44,582 nucleotides of DNA, from the NCBI GenBank assembly GCA_001510075.1, contig LFEN01000082.1:1-44582 (forward strand), in the 5' to 3' direction. Numbering within the stretch: the stretch's first letter is position 1; each line of letters opens with the position of its first letter. The notes under the pieces were generated by a model, which ran no database searches, had not been told where the DNA came from, and saw nothing but the letters and a program-made list of their open reading frames with translations. Below are positions 17,995 to 27,125 of this stretch, in pieces. This DNA comes from Alphaproteobacteria bacterium casp-alpha2 (GTDB lineage: Bacteria > Pseudomonadota > Alphaproteobacteria > Rhodospirillales > Casp-alpha2). A program made the position numbers and the translations under genes.

Positions 17995-18885
17995 CTACCC
18001 CCCGAACATCCCCACCGGGCAGCCCTCGACATCAACGGTGACAGCGAACAGGCCGCCGGCTAATGGTTGTGCCGCCAGGGCTTCGTCGGACAGCCTTTGC
18101 GAGGCCGAGGTGATGAAGATCGTATTCATGTCGGCGCCGCCGAAAGCCGGCATCGTCGGCTGGCTGACGGGCAGCGGGATTTCCTGATCGACGGTGCCGT
18201 CCGCCATTACCCGGACCAGCTTGCCGCCTTTATACAAGGCCGCCCAGTAGCCGCCATCGGTATCCATGGCGGCGCCATCGACGCTGCCGGTCTTTTCCCG
18301 GTTGAAGGTGAAAAATTGCCGGGTGTTCGAGCGGCTGCCGGTAGCGAGATCAAAATCATGAATGTTGGCGACCCCTGAACGGGAATCGGTCGTCATCATC
18401 AAGGTGCTGTCCGGGTTCCAGGCGAGGCCGTTGGGAATACGAATGTCGGATTGGATTTTGCTAACCGTCAGGTCCGGATCAATGCGGTAGAAGCTGCCCG
18501 TCGGCTCGGCACCGTCCGTGGCGTGGCTCATGGTCCCGACCCACAACCGCCCGGCCGCATCGCACTTGCCGTCGTTGGGGCGGTTGTCGGGCAGATCGGC
18601 TTCCAGAGCCACCAGCAGGTCGATTTTTCCGCTGTCGGGGTCAAACCCGTAGAGCCCGTCTTGCAGCGCCACGACGAGGCCGCCGCTTTCTCGGAGCGCG
18701 ATCATGCCGGGGCACGACGGCATTTCCCAGGTGTCGGTGTCGCCCCCGGACTTGTATGAGCCGGGCTCGGTGCGGTGGATTTTCTGACCCCGGATATCGA
18801 CCCAATAGACGGCGTTTTCCGCCGCCGACCAGACCGGGCTTTCGCCGAGAGAGGCGCGTTCTTCGATGATGCAGCGGACTTCCAT
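17995..18885 (-). CDS. SMP-30/gluconolactonase family protein
   Basis: Six-bladed beta-propeller lactonase of 296 residues from the ATG at 18885; the frame to 19092 is open but the extra 69 residues have no family character and overlap the divergent gene. It probably hydrolyses a sugar lactone with a divalent metal. Metal ligands fit the family: Glu15 in LGESPVW, Asn in IPNGLAWNPD and Asp in SVDGAAMDTDGGYW. NDGKCDAAGRLWVGTM is the substrate-site segment. It diverges from the multicopper oxidase. Substrate unknown. Confidence 0.88.
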   Translation of the reverse strand: MEVRCIIEERASLGESPVWSAAENAVYWVDIRGQKIHRTEPGSYKSGGDTDTWEMPSCPGMIALRESGGLVVALQDGLYGFDPDSGKIDLLVALEADLPDNRPNDGKCDAAGRLWVGTMSHATDGAEPTGSFYRIDPDLTVSKIQSDIRIPNGLAWNPDSTLMMTTDSRSGVANIHDFDLATGSRSNTRQFFTFNREKTGSVDGAAMDTDGGYWAALYKGGKLVRVMADGTVDQEIPLPVSQPTMPAFGGADMNTIFITSASQRLSDEALAAQPLAGGLFAVTVDVEGCPVGMFGG

Positions 18886-18999
18886 GGGGAGATAAGAGCA
18901 GGAAACGGCACCTGCTTCAATGGGGGCTTCAACGTCGGGATTGTATAGCCCGGTATGCTGATTTAGCCTTAAAACAAGACCAATAAGAAAGGCCACGCC

Positions 19000-20433
19000 A
19001 TGCTTTCGAGAAGACAATTTATCGCCACCAGTGCGATCACCGCCGGTGCTTCCCTGCTCGTCCCGTCGTGGTCTGCCCGCGCCGCGAGCCAAATAAGTGC
19101 TGCCAGCGACGATGGCTTTATGGTACTGGAGCCGAAACCGGCAACCGCGCCGCTGGCAGGCGCCGGCAGGCCACCGGTCAATATCTGGGGCTATCAGGGG
19201 ACCGTGCCGGGGCCGGTGATCCGCGCCAAGCGCGGCGCTCGCATCCGGGTGCGCCTGAAAAACGGCTTATCCCAGCCGACGACGGTGCACTGGCACGGCA
19301 TCCGCATCTCGAACGCCATGGACGGGGTCCCCGGGCTGACCCAGGACGCGGTCGAGCCGGGCAAGACGTTCGATTATTCGTTCATCGCGCCGGATGCCGG
19401 CACCTACTGGTATCATTCCCACGCCAAAACCTGGGAACAGGTCGCCCGCGGCCTATACGGCCTGCTGATCGTCGATGAGGACACGCCGCCAAAGGTCGAT
19501 CGGGATATCGCCTTCGTCGCCGATGACTGGCTCTTGGGCAAGGACGGCCAATTGCACGAAGAAAGCCTGGGCCGCATGATGGACTGGTCCCATGGCGGGC
19601 GCATGGGCAACTGGCTGACCGTTAACGGCCTGACGGAGCCGGAAATCCCCGTCCGCGCCGGTGAACGTATCCGGCTGCGCTGCATCAACACCGCCAATGC
19701 CCGCACCATGGCTTTCAGCTTCGGCAAACTGGGCGCGCACCTGATCGCGCTGGATGGTCAGCCGGTGCCGCCCGAAGATGTCACCGGCGTCAAGCTGACC
19801 CTGGCCCCGGCGCAGCGCGCCGACGTCGTCGTCGACATTCAGGGCTCTCCCGGCGACAAGCTGGCGATTTCCGAAGTATCAACCCGCCATAGCATCGAGG
19901 CAGCGTTGTTCACCGTCACCAACGCCCCGCCGGTGCGTGCCGAGGCGCCCAACGAGCCCGTTACCCTCAAGCCCAACAGGGCCATCCCCCTGCCAAAGAC
20001 GGCAGGCGCGCAGATGATCGACCTGGTCATGGAAGGCGGCGCCATGGGCGGGCTCAGGCAGGGCATTATCGACGGAAAAATGTTGAGCATTCAGGAACTG
20101 GTGGAGAAAAAGCTGGTCTGGACCTTCAACGGCAAGGCCGGCATGCAAAAAGAGCCCCTAGAGCGCATCCCCCTGGGACGCACGGCGGTCGTCAACATGG
20201 TCAATAAAACCGCCTTTCCCCACGCCATGCACCTGCACGGCCATCATTTCCGGGTCATCGAAAGAGACGGCAAGCCGGTCGCGAACGCGCCGTGGCGCGA
20301 CACGGAACTGGTCGACAGGAACGAGCAAGTAAAGATCGCCTTCGTCGCCGACAACCCCGGCAAGTGGCTGTTTCACTGCCACATGCTTGAACACGTGGCG
20401 GCGGGCATGATCACCCGTATCGAGGTCGGCTGA
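19000..20433 (+). CDS. Tat-exported multicopper oxidase
   Basis: Periplasmic copper enzyme of 477 residues that couples one-electron substrate oxidation to reduction of O2 to water. The N terminus MLSRRQFIATSAITAGASLL has the Tat SRRxF motif, with likely cleavage after SARA (~28). All copper sites are intact: HWHG (His97, His99), WYHSH (His139, His141), HLHGHH (His411, His413) and HCHMLEH (His459, Cys460, His461, His465) with a downstream Met470 as axial ligand. It has no extended methionine-rich insert like CueO. A 68-residue membrane protein follows 11 bases later, likely co-transcribed. Substrate (metal ion, phenol) is not predictable. Confidence 0.92.
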   Translation: MLSRRQFIATSAITAGASLLVPSWSARAASQISAASDDGFMVLEPKPATAPLAGAGRPPVNIWGYQGTVPGPVIRAKRGARIRVRLKNGLSQPTTVHWHGIRISNAMDGVPGLTQDAVEPGKTFDYSFIAPDAGTYWYHSHAKTWEQVARGLYGLLIVDEDTPPKVDRDIAFVADDWLLGKDGQLHEESLGRMMDWSHGGRMGNWLTVNGLTEPEIPVRAGERIRLRCINTANARTMAFSFGKLGAHLIALDGQPVPPEDVTGVKLTLAPAQRADVVVDIQGSPGDKLAISEVSTRHSIEAALFTVTNAPPVRAEAPNEPVTLKPNRAIPLPKTAGAQMIDLVMEGGAMGGLRQGIIDGKMLSIQELVEKKLVWTFNGKAGMQKEPLERIPLGRTAVVNMVNKTAFPHAMHLHGHHFRVIERDGKPVANAPWRDTELVDRNEQVKIAFVADNPGKWLFHCHMLEHVAAGMITRIEVG

Positions 20434-20444
20434 GGAGCACGCCC

Positions 20445-20651
20445 ATGAACTTCCTGATCATGCTCGCAATCGCTGCCGGACTTTATTTCCTGTCCGACAA
20501 GGTCCTGGACAGGATCGAGCAGGCCCGGGGCCAGCGGTTCGACGACCGAAGCGTCGTTTTCTTCGGAATTTTCCTCGGCTCCATCGTTACCGTGTTCCTG
20601 CTGCTCAACAAGGCACTCGGCATGGACCTGCAGGGCACCTTGCGGCCTTAA
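20445..20651 (+). CDS. Small two-helix membrane protein
   Basis: A 68-residue protein with two predicted membrane helices (~3-19 and ~38-55) separated by a charged hairpin (KVLDRIEQARGQRFDDR). A GAGGAGC ribosome site lies before the ATG, and the gene follows the multicopper oxidase by 11 bases, so it is probably in its operon. I do not recognise the family. It shares its stop region with the convergent MAPEG gene: the bases TTAA at 20648-20651 supply both stops. Confidence 0.7.
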   Translation: MNFLIMLAIAAGLYFLSDKVLDRIEQARGQRFDDRSVVFFGIFLGSIVTVFLLLNKALGMDLQGTLRP

Positions 20652-21061
20652 TAGCCCATGATCTGCAGGAAAATTATAATCATCCCGGTCACACCGACGG
20701 CGAAGAACAGTGTCCGTCCCCACGGAATGCCAGCCGTATGAAAGGCGATCTGGCCGAGCCTGGAATAGAAGAACATCCGCGCGCCCAAGGCCGTCATTTC
20801 GTTGGCCGTGCCCGTCATTTGGGCGACGATGACGAGAATGGCGAAGGGCGCCAGGTTTTCCACCAGATTATGGTGCGCCCGGTTCAGGCGTTGCGCCCAC
20901 TGGGGGAGTTGGGCGTTATCGGGCCTCGGATAGCTGACCATGCGGACCAGGCCAAAGGCCCTGATCGCGGACAGGATGTAAGGCACCCACATGACAATGC
21001 AGATGACGGCGGTGTAAACCAGAAGATGCATATCGAGTGACATGGCGATAGAGGTTTTCAT
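20648..21061 (-). CDS. MAPEG family membrane protein
   Basis: Integral membrane protein of 137 residues with four hydrophobic segments. It fits the bacterial MAPEG (membrane-associated proteins in eicosanoid and glutathione metabolism) type: the loop RMVSYPRPDNAQLPQWAQRLNRAHHNLVENLAPF holds the family pattern RAxxNxxEN, and ARMFFYSRLGQIAFHTAGIPWGR follows. Eukaryotic members are glutathione transferases or peroxidases; bacterial members are mostly uncharacterised. It lies 12 bases downstream of the beta-oxidation gene on the same strand. Confidence 0.88.
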   Translation of the reverse strand: MKTSIAMSLDMHLLVYTAVICIVMWVPYILSAIRAFGLVRMVSYPRPDNAQLPQWAQRLNRAHHNLVENLAPFAILVIVAQMTGTANEMTALGARMFFYSRLGQIAFHTAGIPWGRTLFFAVGVTGMIIIFLQIMGY

Positions 21062-21073
21062 CGAATTTCCTTC

Positions 21074-23161
21074 CTAAATATCCCTGAAATTTCTGCCTTC
21101 CCGGGCCAGAGTCTCCAAAAGCGCTGCGGGTTTGAATACGTCGCCGTGGCTATCGTACAGCTTGCTCACGGCGTCGTAGACTTTCCTCACGCCGAGCCTG
21201 TCGGCGGTGAACATCGGGCCACCCCGATGGATGGGGAAACCGTACCCGTTTATCCAGATCACGTCTATATCGCCGGAGCGCAGGGCCAGACCTTCGTCGA
21301 GAATCTTCGCGCCTTCGTTAATCAGCGCATAGAGGCAGCGCTCACGGATTTCTTCGTCCTTGATGTCGCGGCGCTGAATTCCCAGTTCTTCAGACACGGC
21401 GACGATGATTTTTTCTATTTCCGGGTCGGGGATCGGCGCCCGGCTGCCGTCTTCGTAGCGATACCAGCCAGCGCCGGTTTTCTGGCCGAAACGGCCCTGC
21501 TCGCAGACCTTGTCGGCGACGGGGGAATAGCGCTCATCAGCGGGCCTGGTCGCGGCCTGGCGCTGGCGCACGGCCCAGGCGACGTCGAGGCCGGAAATAT
21601 CGCCGACGGCAAAAGGCCCCATGGCGAAGCCGAAATCGTAAAGAACCTTGTCGACCTGTTCGGGCAACGCCCCTTCGTCGAGCAGGAAATAGGCCTGGCG
21701 GGTGTATTTGTGATACATGCGGTTACCGACAAAACCGTCCGCGTTGCCGACCAGCACGCCGACCTTGCCGAGTTTTTTCGACAGCGCCATCACCGAAGCG
21801 ATGGTTTCCGGCGACGATTTCGCACCGCGCACGTTTTCCATTAACCGCATGATGTGGGCGGGGCTGAAAAAATGTGTGCCGATAACCTTGTCCGGGCGCG
21901 CCGTGGCGGCGGCGATTGCGTCAATGTCCATCGTTGATGTGTTGGTGGCGAGGATGGCGCCGGGTTTGCAAACCTTGTCCAGCGTGGCGAATATTTCCTT
22001 TTTCAGGTCCATATCCTCGAACACGGCTTCGATGACGATGTCGGCGTCCTTGATGTCGGCAACGTCCAGGGTGCCTTTGACCCGGTTCAGGCAACTTGTC
22101 ATGGCAGTGTCCGTAATTCGCCCGCGTTTAACCGAACCGGCGCAGGTTTGTTTGATCCGGCTTAAGCCGTTTTCCAGCGTCTGATCAGACGTTTCCACAA
22201 TAGTCACCGCAATACCGGCATCGGCGAAGGTCATGGCGATGCCGACACCCATGGTGCCGCCCCCGATAACGGCGGCGGACCTGATGGCCGGTATGGCCAC
22301 GCCCTTGGGAACGTCGGGGATTTTCGCTGCCGCCCGGGTGGCGAAAAAGATATGGCGCTGGGCCGCCGATTGTTCAGATTCCCGACATTCGACGAACAAT
22401 TGCCGTTCTTTTTTCAGGCCTTCGGCGAAGCGCAAGGTGACGGCATTCTCGACACTGGTAATGCAATGGCCGGGCGCGATCAGGCCACGGGCCCGGCGTT
22501 TGATTTTTTCCCTGCGTTCTTCGAAATAGCCAACTTGCGGCGGCGGCGCCTCAAGTTCGCTGGCTCTTTTCAGCGGGCTGTTGTCGGCGGCGCGGGCGGC
22601 GGCGAAAACAACCGCCGCTTCCAGCAAATCCCCATCCACCAATTCGTCAATAATGCCGAGCGCCAGGGCCTCTTCGGCGCCGACAGGGCTGCCGCTCAGG
22701 ATCATGTCGAGCGCCTTGTCCACCCCGATCAGGCGCGGCAGGCGCTGCGTGCCCCCGGCGCCGGGGATCAGGCCCAGCGTGACTTCGGGTAACGCCACCA
22801 GTGCGGAAGCGTCGGCGATACGGAAATGACAGCCCAGCGGCAGTTCGAGCCCGCCACCGAAACTGACCCCATGCAGCGCCGCCACCACCGGCTTGGAACA
22901 GGCCTCGATTTTGGCGATGACCTCGGGCAAAGACGGGTCGACCACCGGATGGCCGAATTCTGTGATATCCGCGCCACCGCAAAAACACCGTCCCTCGCCG
23001 CTCAGCACGATGGCTGCGGTCTCCGCATCCTGTTCGGCCTTGTCGATGGCGTCAGCGATGCCCTGGCGGACCCCAGCGCCAAGCGCATTCACCGGCGGGT
23101 TGGAAATGCTAATAATCGCGACATTGCCGCGTTTTTCGGTGTTTACCAGATCGTTCGTCAA
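21074..23161 (-). CDS. Bifunctional enoyl-CoA hydratase / 3-hydroxyacyl-CoA dehydrogenase
   Basis: Beta-oxidation multienzyme of 695 residues with the layout of peroxisomal MFE-1 and bacterial FadJ/FadB. The crotonase domain (~1-190) has both catalytic glutamates, Glu106 in GGGLELPLG and Glu126 in LPEVTLGLIPGAGGTQRLPR. The NAD-binding dehydrogenase domain (~295-475) has VIGGGTMGVGIAMTFADAG, ATNTSTMDIDAIA and the catalytic His in GTHFFSPAH. Two C-terminal dehydrogenase repeats follow (~480-690). No thiolase gene is adjacent, so the alpha-subunit partner lies elsewhere. Isomerase activity is possible but unproven. Confidence 0.93.
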   Translation of the reverse strand: MTNDLVNTEKRGNVAIISISNPPVNALGAGVRQGIADAIDKAEQDAETAAIVLSGEGRCFCGGADITEFGHPVVDPSLPEVIAKIEACSKPVVAALHGVSFGGGLELPLGCHFRIADASALVALPEVTLGLIPGAGGTQRLPRLIGVDKALDMILSGSPVGAEEALALGIIDELVDGDLLEAAVVFAAARAADNSPLKRASELEAPPPQVGYFEERREKIKRRARGLIAPGHCITSVENAVTLRFAEGLKKERQLFVECRESEQSAAQRHIFFATRAAAKIPDVPKGVAIPAIRSAAVIGGGTMGVGIAMTFADAGIAVTIVETSDQTLENGLSRIKQTCAGSVKRGRITDTAMTSCLNRVKGTLDVADIKDADIVIEAVFEDMDLKKEIFATLDKVCKPGAILATNTSTMDIDAIAAATARPDKVIGTHFFSPAHIMRLMENVRGAKSSPETIASVMALSKKLGKVGVLVGNADGFVGNRMYHKYTRQAYFLLDEGALPEQVDKVLYDFGFAMGPFAVGDISGLDVAWAVRQRQAATRPADERYSPVADKVCEQGRFGQKTGAGWYRYEDGSRAPIPDPEIEKIIVAVSEELGIQRRDIKDEEIRERCLYALINEGAKILDEGLALRSGDIDVIWINGYGFPIHRGGPMFTADRLGVRKVYDAVSKLYDSHGDVFKPAALLETLAREGRNFRDI

Positions 23162-23183
23162 TGCATCGTCCCCAGCTTCACGT

Positions 23184-23189
23184 TATAAT
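23184..23189 (+). promoter_or_regulatory. Candidate -10 element before gloA
   Basis: A perfect TATAAT lies 33 bases before the gloA ATG, in the 60-base gap after the divergent beta-oxidation gene. No good -35 hexamer is seen at 16-18 bases, so this is a weak promoter call. Confidence 0.35.
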
Positions 23190-23221
23190 CTGAGCTAATG
23201 GATAAAGGAGACTCCTGAAAA

Positions 23222-23638
23222 ATGAAATACCTGCACACCATGATCCGGGTATCGGACGTCGATGCGACCCTGAATTTCTTCGACAAACTTGGCCTCAAGG
23301 AAACCCGGCGCAAAGACAGCGAGGCCGGACGCTATACCCTGATTTTCCTCGTCGCCGATGAAACCCCGGAAGCCGAGATTGAGCTGACCTATAACTGGGA
23401 CCCGGAAGAATATTCCGGCGGGCGCAATTTCGGCCATCTCGCCTTTGGCGTCGATGATATCCATGCCGCCTGCCAGCGATTGATGGACGCAGGCATCACC
23501 ATTAACCGCCCGCCCCGCGACGGGCGTATGGCCTTTGTCGTCTCGCCGGACGGCATCTCCGTCGAACTGCTGCAAAAAGGCGACGCCCTGGAACCCATCG
23601 AGCCGTGGCTGTCCATGGAAAGCACCGGTACGTGGTAA
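23222..23638 (+). CDS. gloA: Lactoylglutathione lyase (glyoxalase I)
   Basis: Converts the hemithioacetal of methylglyoxal and glutathione to S-lactoylglutathione. The 138 residues are a normal length. The four metal ligands are present at the expected spacing: His5, Glu54, His72 and Glu115, compared with His5, Glu56, His74 and Glu122 in E. coli. [14 protein letters not shown] and [11 protein letters not shown] are the vicinal-oxygen-chelate motifs. An AAAGGAG site lies about 10 bases upstream. The next gene overlaps its end. Confidence 0.95.
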   Translation: MKYLHTMIRVSDVDATLNFFDKLGLKETRRKDSEAGRYTLIFLVADETPEAEIELTYNWDPEEYSGGRNFGHLAFGVDDIHAACQRLMDAGITINRPPRDGRMAFVVSPDGISVELLQKGDALEPIEPWLSMESTGTW

Positions 23639-24423
23639 AAATCGGCCCCGACGACCCTCCACCGGTGGAAACCATCAACCCGGATGGGGCGGCGGCGGTG
23701 TTGCTGGTATGCGACCACGCCAGCGCCGCCGTGCCTGCCTGCCTGGACCATCTCGGCATCGCATTGGATCAGTTCGAGCGCCACATCGCCTATGACATCG
23801 GGGCAGCCGGGGTTACGCGCCATCTTTCCCGGGATTTGGATGCACCAGCCGTGCTGGCGGGATATTCGCGGCTGGTGATCGACCTCAACCGGCCGCCGGG
23901 TCACCCGCAATCGATCCCGGAAGTCAGCGACGGCACGGTCATCCCCGGCAACAACAATTTGGCCGAAGACGCCGGACAAGCCCGCGTCGCAGCGTTGTTC
24001 GATCCCTACCACGAGGCCGTCAATCAGGGATTGGCACATCTGTGGCGGCGCGGCACACCGGCGGTGGGCACGCCGCCGGCATTGTTCTCCATCCACAGCT
24101 TCAGCCCCGGTTACGGCGACGAGGACAGGCCCTGGGACGCCGGAGTATTGTGGAACCGCGATCCCCGTATCGCCCGGCCATTGATCGAAAAGCTCGAAGC
24201 CTTGGGACTGCACGTCGGCGATAACCTGCCCTATTCCGGCCGCGAGTTGGCCTATACCCTCAACCTGCACGGCGCCGCCGCCGGGCTGGCCAATTGCGTT
24301 ATTGAGATCAACCAGGATCAGGTCATGGACAGCCAGGGAATTGAACGCTGGGCCGGGATATTGGCGGGCGTCATGAAAGAAATTCTGCAACTAGACGGAC
24401 TGCACGAAGTACGGGAATTCTGA
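23605..24423 (+). CDS. N-formylglutamate amidohydrolase family protein
   Basis: Zinc-type hydrolase of 272 residues of the N-formylglutamate amidohydrolase (HutG-like) family. Diagnostic segments are [12 protein letters not shown] (~33-44), [32 protein letters not shown] and the late VIEINQDQV. Members act on N-formylglutamate, but many are uncharacterised. The start is uncertain: ATG 23605 lies 34 bases inside gloA, while a GTG at 23632 would give a much smaller overlap. It runs into the next gene through a TGATG junction. No hut genes are nearby. Confidence 0.87.
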   Translation: MAVHGKHRYVVKIGPDDPPPVETINPDGAAAVLLVCDHASAAVPACLDHLGIALDQFERHIAYDIGAAGVTRHLSRDLDAPAVLAGYSRLVIDLNRPPGHPQSIPEVSDGTVIPGNNNLAEDAGQARVAALFDPYHEAVNQGLAHLWRRGTPAVGTPPALFSIHSFSPGYGDEDRPWDAGVLWNRDPRIARPLIEKLEALGLHVGDNLPYSGRELAYTLNLHGAAAGLANCVIEINQDQVMDSQGIERWAGILAGVMKEILQLDGLHEVREF

Positions 24424-25560
24424 TGGCCTATACGGAACCGCCTTTTACCATCGGCATCGAGGAAGAATACCTGCTCGTCGACAAGCAAACCCGCGACGTC
24501 GCCAGTGACCCGCCCGAGGCGCTGTTCGAGGTTTGCCGCAAACACTTCGAAGGCGTCGTCACCCACGAATTCCTCAAGGGTCAGATCGAAGTCAATACCA
24601 CGGTTTGCGCCAATATAGGTGAAGCCCGCAACCAACTAAGCTCGCTACGCACCACCGTTGCCGAAGCAGCTGATGAATTCGGTCTCGCCCCCATCGCCGC
24701 ATCGACGCATCCGTTCTCCCATTGGCAGGAACAACCCCACACGGACGAAGATCGCTACAACGTCATCGACCATGACCTGCAAACGGTGGTCCGCCGGTTG
24801 ATGACCTGCGGCATGCATGTCCATATCGGCATTGACGACGACGAGCTTCGCCTCGATCTGCTAAACCAGGTGAGTTATTTCCTGCCCCATCTTCTCGCCT
24901 TTTCCACCTCCTCGCCGTTCTGGCAGGGTGAGGATACGGGCCTGAAATCCTACCGGCTCAGTGTGTTCGATGAATTGCCCCGCACCGGGCTGCCCAACAT
25001 TTTTGATTCCTGGCCCGAATACCAGCGTCACGTCGACGCCCTGATCAACGCAGGCCTGATCGAAGACGCTTCCAAATTGTGGTGGGACGTGCGCCCCAGT
25101 TGCCGTTTCCCGACCCTGGAAATGCGCATCACCGACGTTTGCACCCGCATCGACGATGCGGTGGCCGTGGCGGCGTTGTTCATGTGCCTGTTGCGGAATG
25201 CTGTACCGGCTCAAGAAAGACAACCAACGCTGGCGCCAATATTCCCCCATGCTGATCGAAGAAAACCGCTGGCGCGCGCAGCGTTATGGTCTGGATGAGG
25301 GACTGGTCGATTTCGGCAAGGGAAAAATCGTCTCCTTCTCGACGTTGCTCGACGAAATTATAGACCTAATCGCGGAAGACGCGCACGCCCTTGGCTGTTC
25401 AAGCGACATCGAGCACCTGCGCACGATCATGGAAAAAGGCACCAGCGCCCACAGCCAGTTGGCAACCTATTCCGTCGCCCTGAGCAACGGCGCCAGCAAG
25501 CACGAAGCGTTAATGGATGTTGTCGATATGCTGATTGCGCAAACCAGGGGCACGGGATAA
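24423..25560 (+). pseudogene. YbdK-type carboxylate-amine ligase (GCS2 family), frameshifted
   Basis: Glutamate-cysteine ligase type 2 family, likely ATP-dependent gamma-glutamyl or other carboxylate-amine ligation. The N part ([58 protein letters not shown]) runs in one frame to the codon cgg at 25194-25196. The C part ([31 protein letters not shown], up to TRGTG) continues one base out of frame to 25560. Removing one A at 25197/25198 (cggaatg to cggatg) restores a ~378-residue protein of normal length. The unshifted frame ends at 25298. Either a recent pseudogene or a sequence error. It starts at a TGATG overlap with the upstream hydrolase. Confidence 0.85.
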
Positions 25561-25570
25561 CACCCGTTTA

Positions 25571-26647
25571 TTACACCACCTTATCCTTCGACTTAATGGA
25601 TAACTTGAGCGAGGCCAGCAATTCGCGCCCGATCTGGCCGCCGTCGCCGGCGATTTTTTCGCGCATGACGGCGCGCATGGAATCGATATGGGCTTTGGCG
25701 ATTTCGACTGCTTTGTCATCTTCGCTACACCCTTCTATGGTCACATCGTAAAGCATTTTACCTAACGTCGAGATCAACGAATACCCGAAGGTGCCGCCCT
25801 GGCCTCTGAGTTCCAGGGCCAGCAGATTGATTTCCTGGAAATACTTGCCGCGCCCGATACCCTCTTCTGCCTGAAGCGCCTGCTCACAAAGGTCCGACAG
25901 TTTCTTGAGGTAGTCCTGAGCCCAGGTCGTAAAGTCCAGCGCTGCACGCTCCAGCTGATGTTCGGCTTCTTCCAGAAGATCCAGGGGCATTTCCGCCGCG
26001 CCCTTGAAGCCGCCGCCCCCGGCCTTTTCCTTGAGGTGGTTGGGCAGGCGAAAATACCAGACATCGGTGGGCGTTTTCGGCTTCACCACCTTTTCGGCGG
26101 AATAGACAATGGTGACATCTTTCTCGTCCTTGAGGCGCCGTTCCTGGCTCGGCGGATCCTGGCGCAGACGGCGGCGGTCGGGGCCGAAATATTTCGTCGT
26201 GGTGACGAACTGGCGCGGCCGCTCGATCACCTTGAGTAGGTGTTTGTAAACGGATTCAGCGGAGAAAGGCTTGGCCAGAAATTCCGTCCCCCCCAACTCG
26301 CGGGCCGAATTGACATAGGCCGCGTCTGCGGCCCCCGACAGCATGATGAAAGGGATCATCCGGTTCGTCGATTCCTTCGCCGTGCGTGTCCATCTGAGAA
26401 ACAGCAGGCCATTGATCGGGGTCATCACCAGATCGGAAATAATTATGTCCGGCGCAATGATGGACGACGCGCTACCCAGGGTCTTCATATAGTCGATGGC
26501 ATCTTCGCCGTTTTTAGCCGTAGCGATGCGCCCGAAACGGAATTGCCGGAGCAAATCTTCCAGCGTTTGGCGCACGAACTCGTTGTCCTCAATCAACAGG
26601 ACACCCAGCCGTCTGAAATCGAAGCTGCTCAAAACCTTATCCCTCAA
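25571..26647 (-). CDS. Response regulator with Hpt-like C-terminal domain lacking the His
   Basis: Protein of 358 residues. The receiver domain (~12-140) is complete: acidic pair Glu20/Asp21, phospho-acceptor Asp72 in IISDLVM, Ser104 in FIMLSGA and Lys126 in FLAKPF. A linker carries YFGPDRRR (~153-160), a motif I associate with alphaproteobacterial receiver proteins. The C-terminal part (~220-335) is helical and contains LELRGQGGTFGYSL, which resembles an Hpt domain's HxLKG segment, but the phospho-acceptor position is Leu278. There is no DNA-binding or output-enzyme domain. It converges on the YbdK-type gene with 10 bases between the stops. Confidence 0.82.
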   Translation of the reverse strand: MRDKVLSSFDFRRLGVLLIEDNEFVRQTLEDLLRQFRFGRIATAKNGEDAIDYMKTLGSASSIIAPDIIISDLVMTPINGLLFLRWTRTAKESTNRMIPFIMLSGAADAAYVNSARELGGTEFLAKPFSAESVYKHLLKVIERPRQFVTTTKYFGPDRRRLRQDPPSQERRLKDEKDVTIVYSAEKVVKPKTPTDVWYFRLPNHLKEKAGGGGFKGAAEMPLDLLEEAEHQLERAALDFTTWAQDYLKKLSDLCEQALQAEEGIGRGKYFQEINLLALELRGQGGTFGYSLISTLGKMLYDVTIEGCSEDDKAVEIAKAHIDSMRAVMREKIAGDGGQIGRELLASLKLSIKSKDKVV

Positions 26648-26782
26648 TATTCTTCTTGTTTCCCGAATACGCCAAGGGAGTTAAAAACACCTTAATTGTA
26701 TGGTAAATAATATCTTGCCGGGCTACTGGGAAAGACAAGCCTGAGGGGCGTTCCACCAGGAATTTTTAGCTGCACGCACGTC

Positions 26783-26810
26783 TTGCCAGTTGCCGCGTCA
26801 CGGCTATGAT
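26783..26810 (+). promoter_or_regulatory. Sigma-70 promoter of gapR
   Basis: TTGCCA and TATGAT separated by 16 bases; each hexamer matches the consensus at five of six positions. It lies about 72 bases upstream of the gapR ATG. Confidence 0.55.
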
Positions 26811-26882
26811 GGGGTCCGAATTTGGACGGCTCGTTTGGTGTGCGTGGCGTCCCAAAAACCGAACTTAAAGGAGAAACCGTAC

Positions 26883-27125
26883 ATGGCCGATGTTGGTGGC
26901 GTCGCCTCAGACCGCCTGAAATCATTTGTCGAACGTATCGAGCGGCTGGAAGAAGAAAAACAGGCGCTGGCGGCCGATATCCGCGAAGTCTACTCGGAAG
27001 CCAAAGGTGCCGGATTTGACGTCAAGGTCATGCGTCAGCTGATCCGTCTCAGGAAGATGGACGACGACGATCGCACCCAGATGGAAGAAATTCTCACCGT
27101 CTACGAACGCGCGCTCAGCGGCTGA
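26883..27125 (+). CDS. gapR: GapR-like DNA-binding protein (DUF2312)
   Basis: Nucleoid-associated protein of 80 residues. In Caulobacter, GapR binds overtwisted AT-rich DNA and supports topoisomerases during replication and transcription. The whole sequence fits DUF2312: an N-terminal coiled-coil (RLKSFVERIERLEEEKQALAADI), then REVYSEAKGAGFDVKVMRQLIRLRK, and a helical end. The start at 26883 follows AAGGAG by ~8 bases; the open frame from 26790 covers the promoter and leader. Its stop lies within a perfect palindrome shared with the end of cysC. Confidence 0.93.
   Translation: MADVGGVASDRLKSFVERIERLEEEKQALAADIREVYSEAKGAGFDVKVMRQLIRLRKMDDDDRTQMEEILTVYERALSG

Noticed and set aside
18886-19092. 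N-terminal extension of the SMP-30 frame
   Set aside because: It runs into the divergent multicopper oxidase gene and has no family features; the domain begins at the ATG at 18885.
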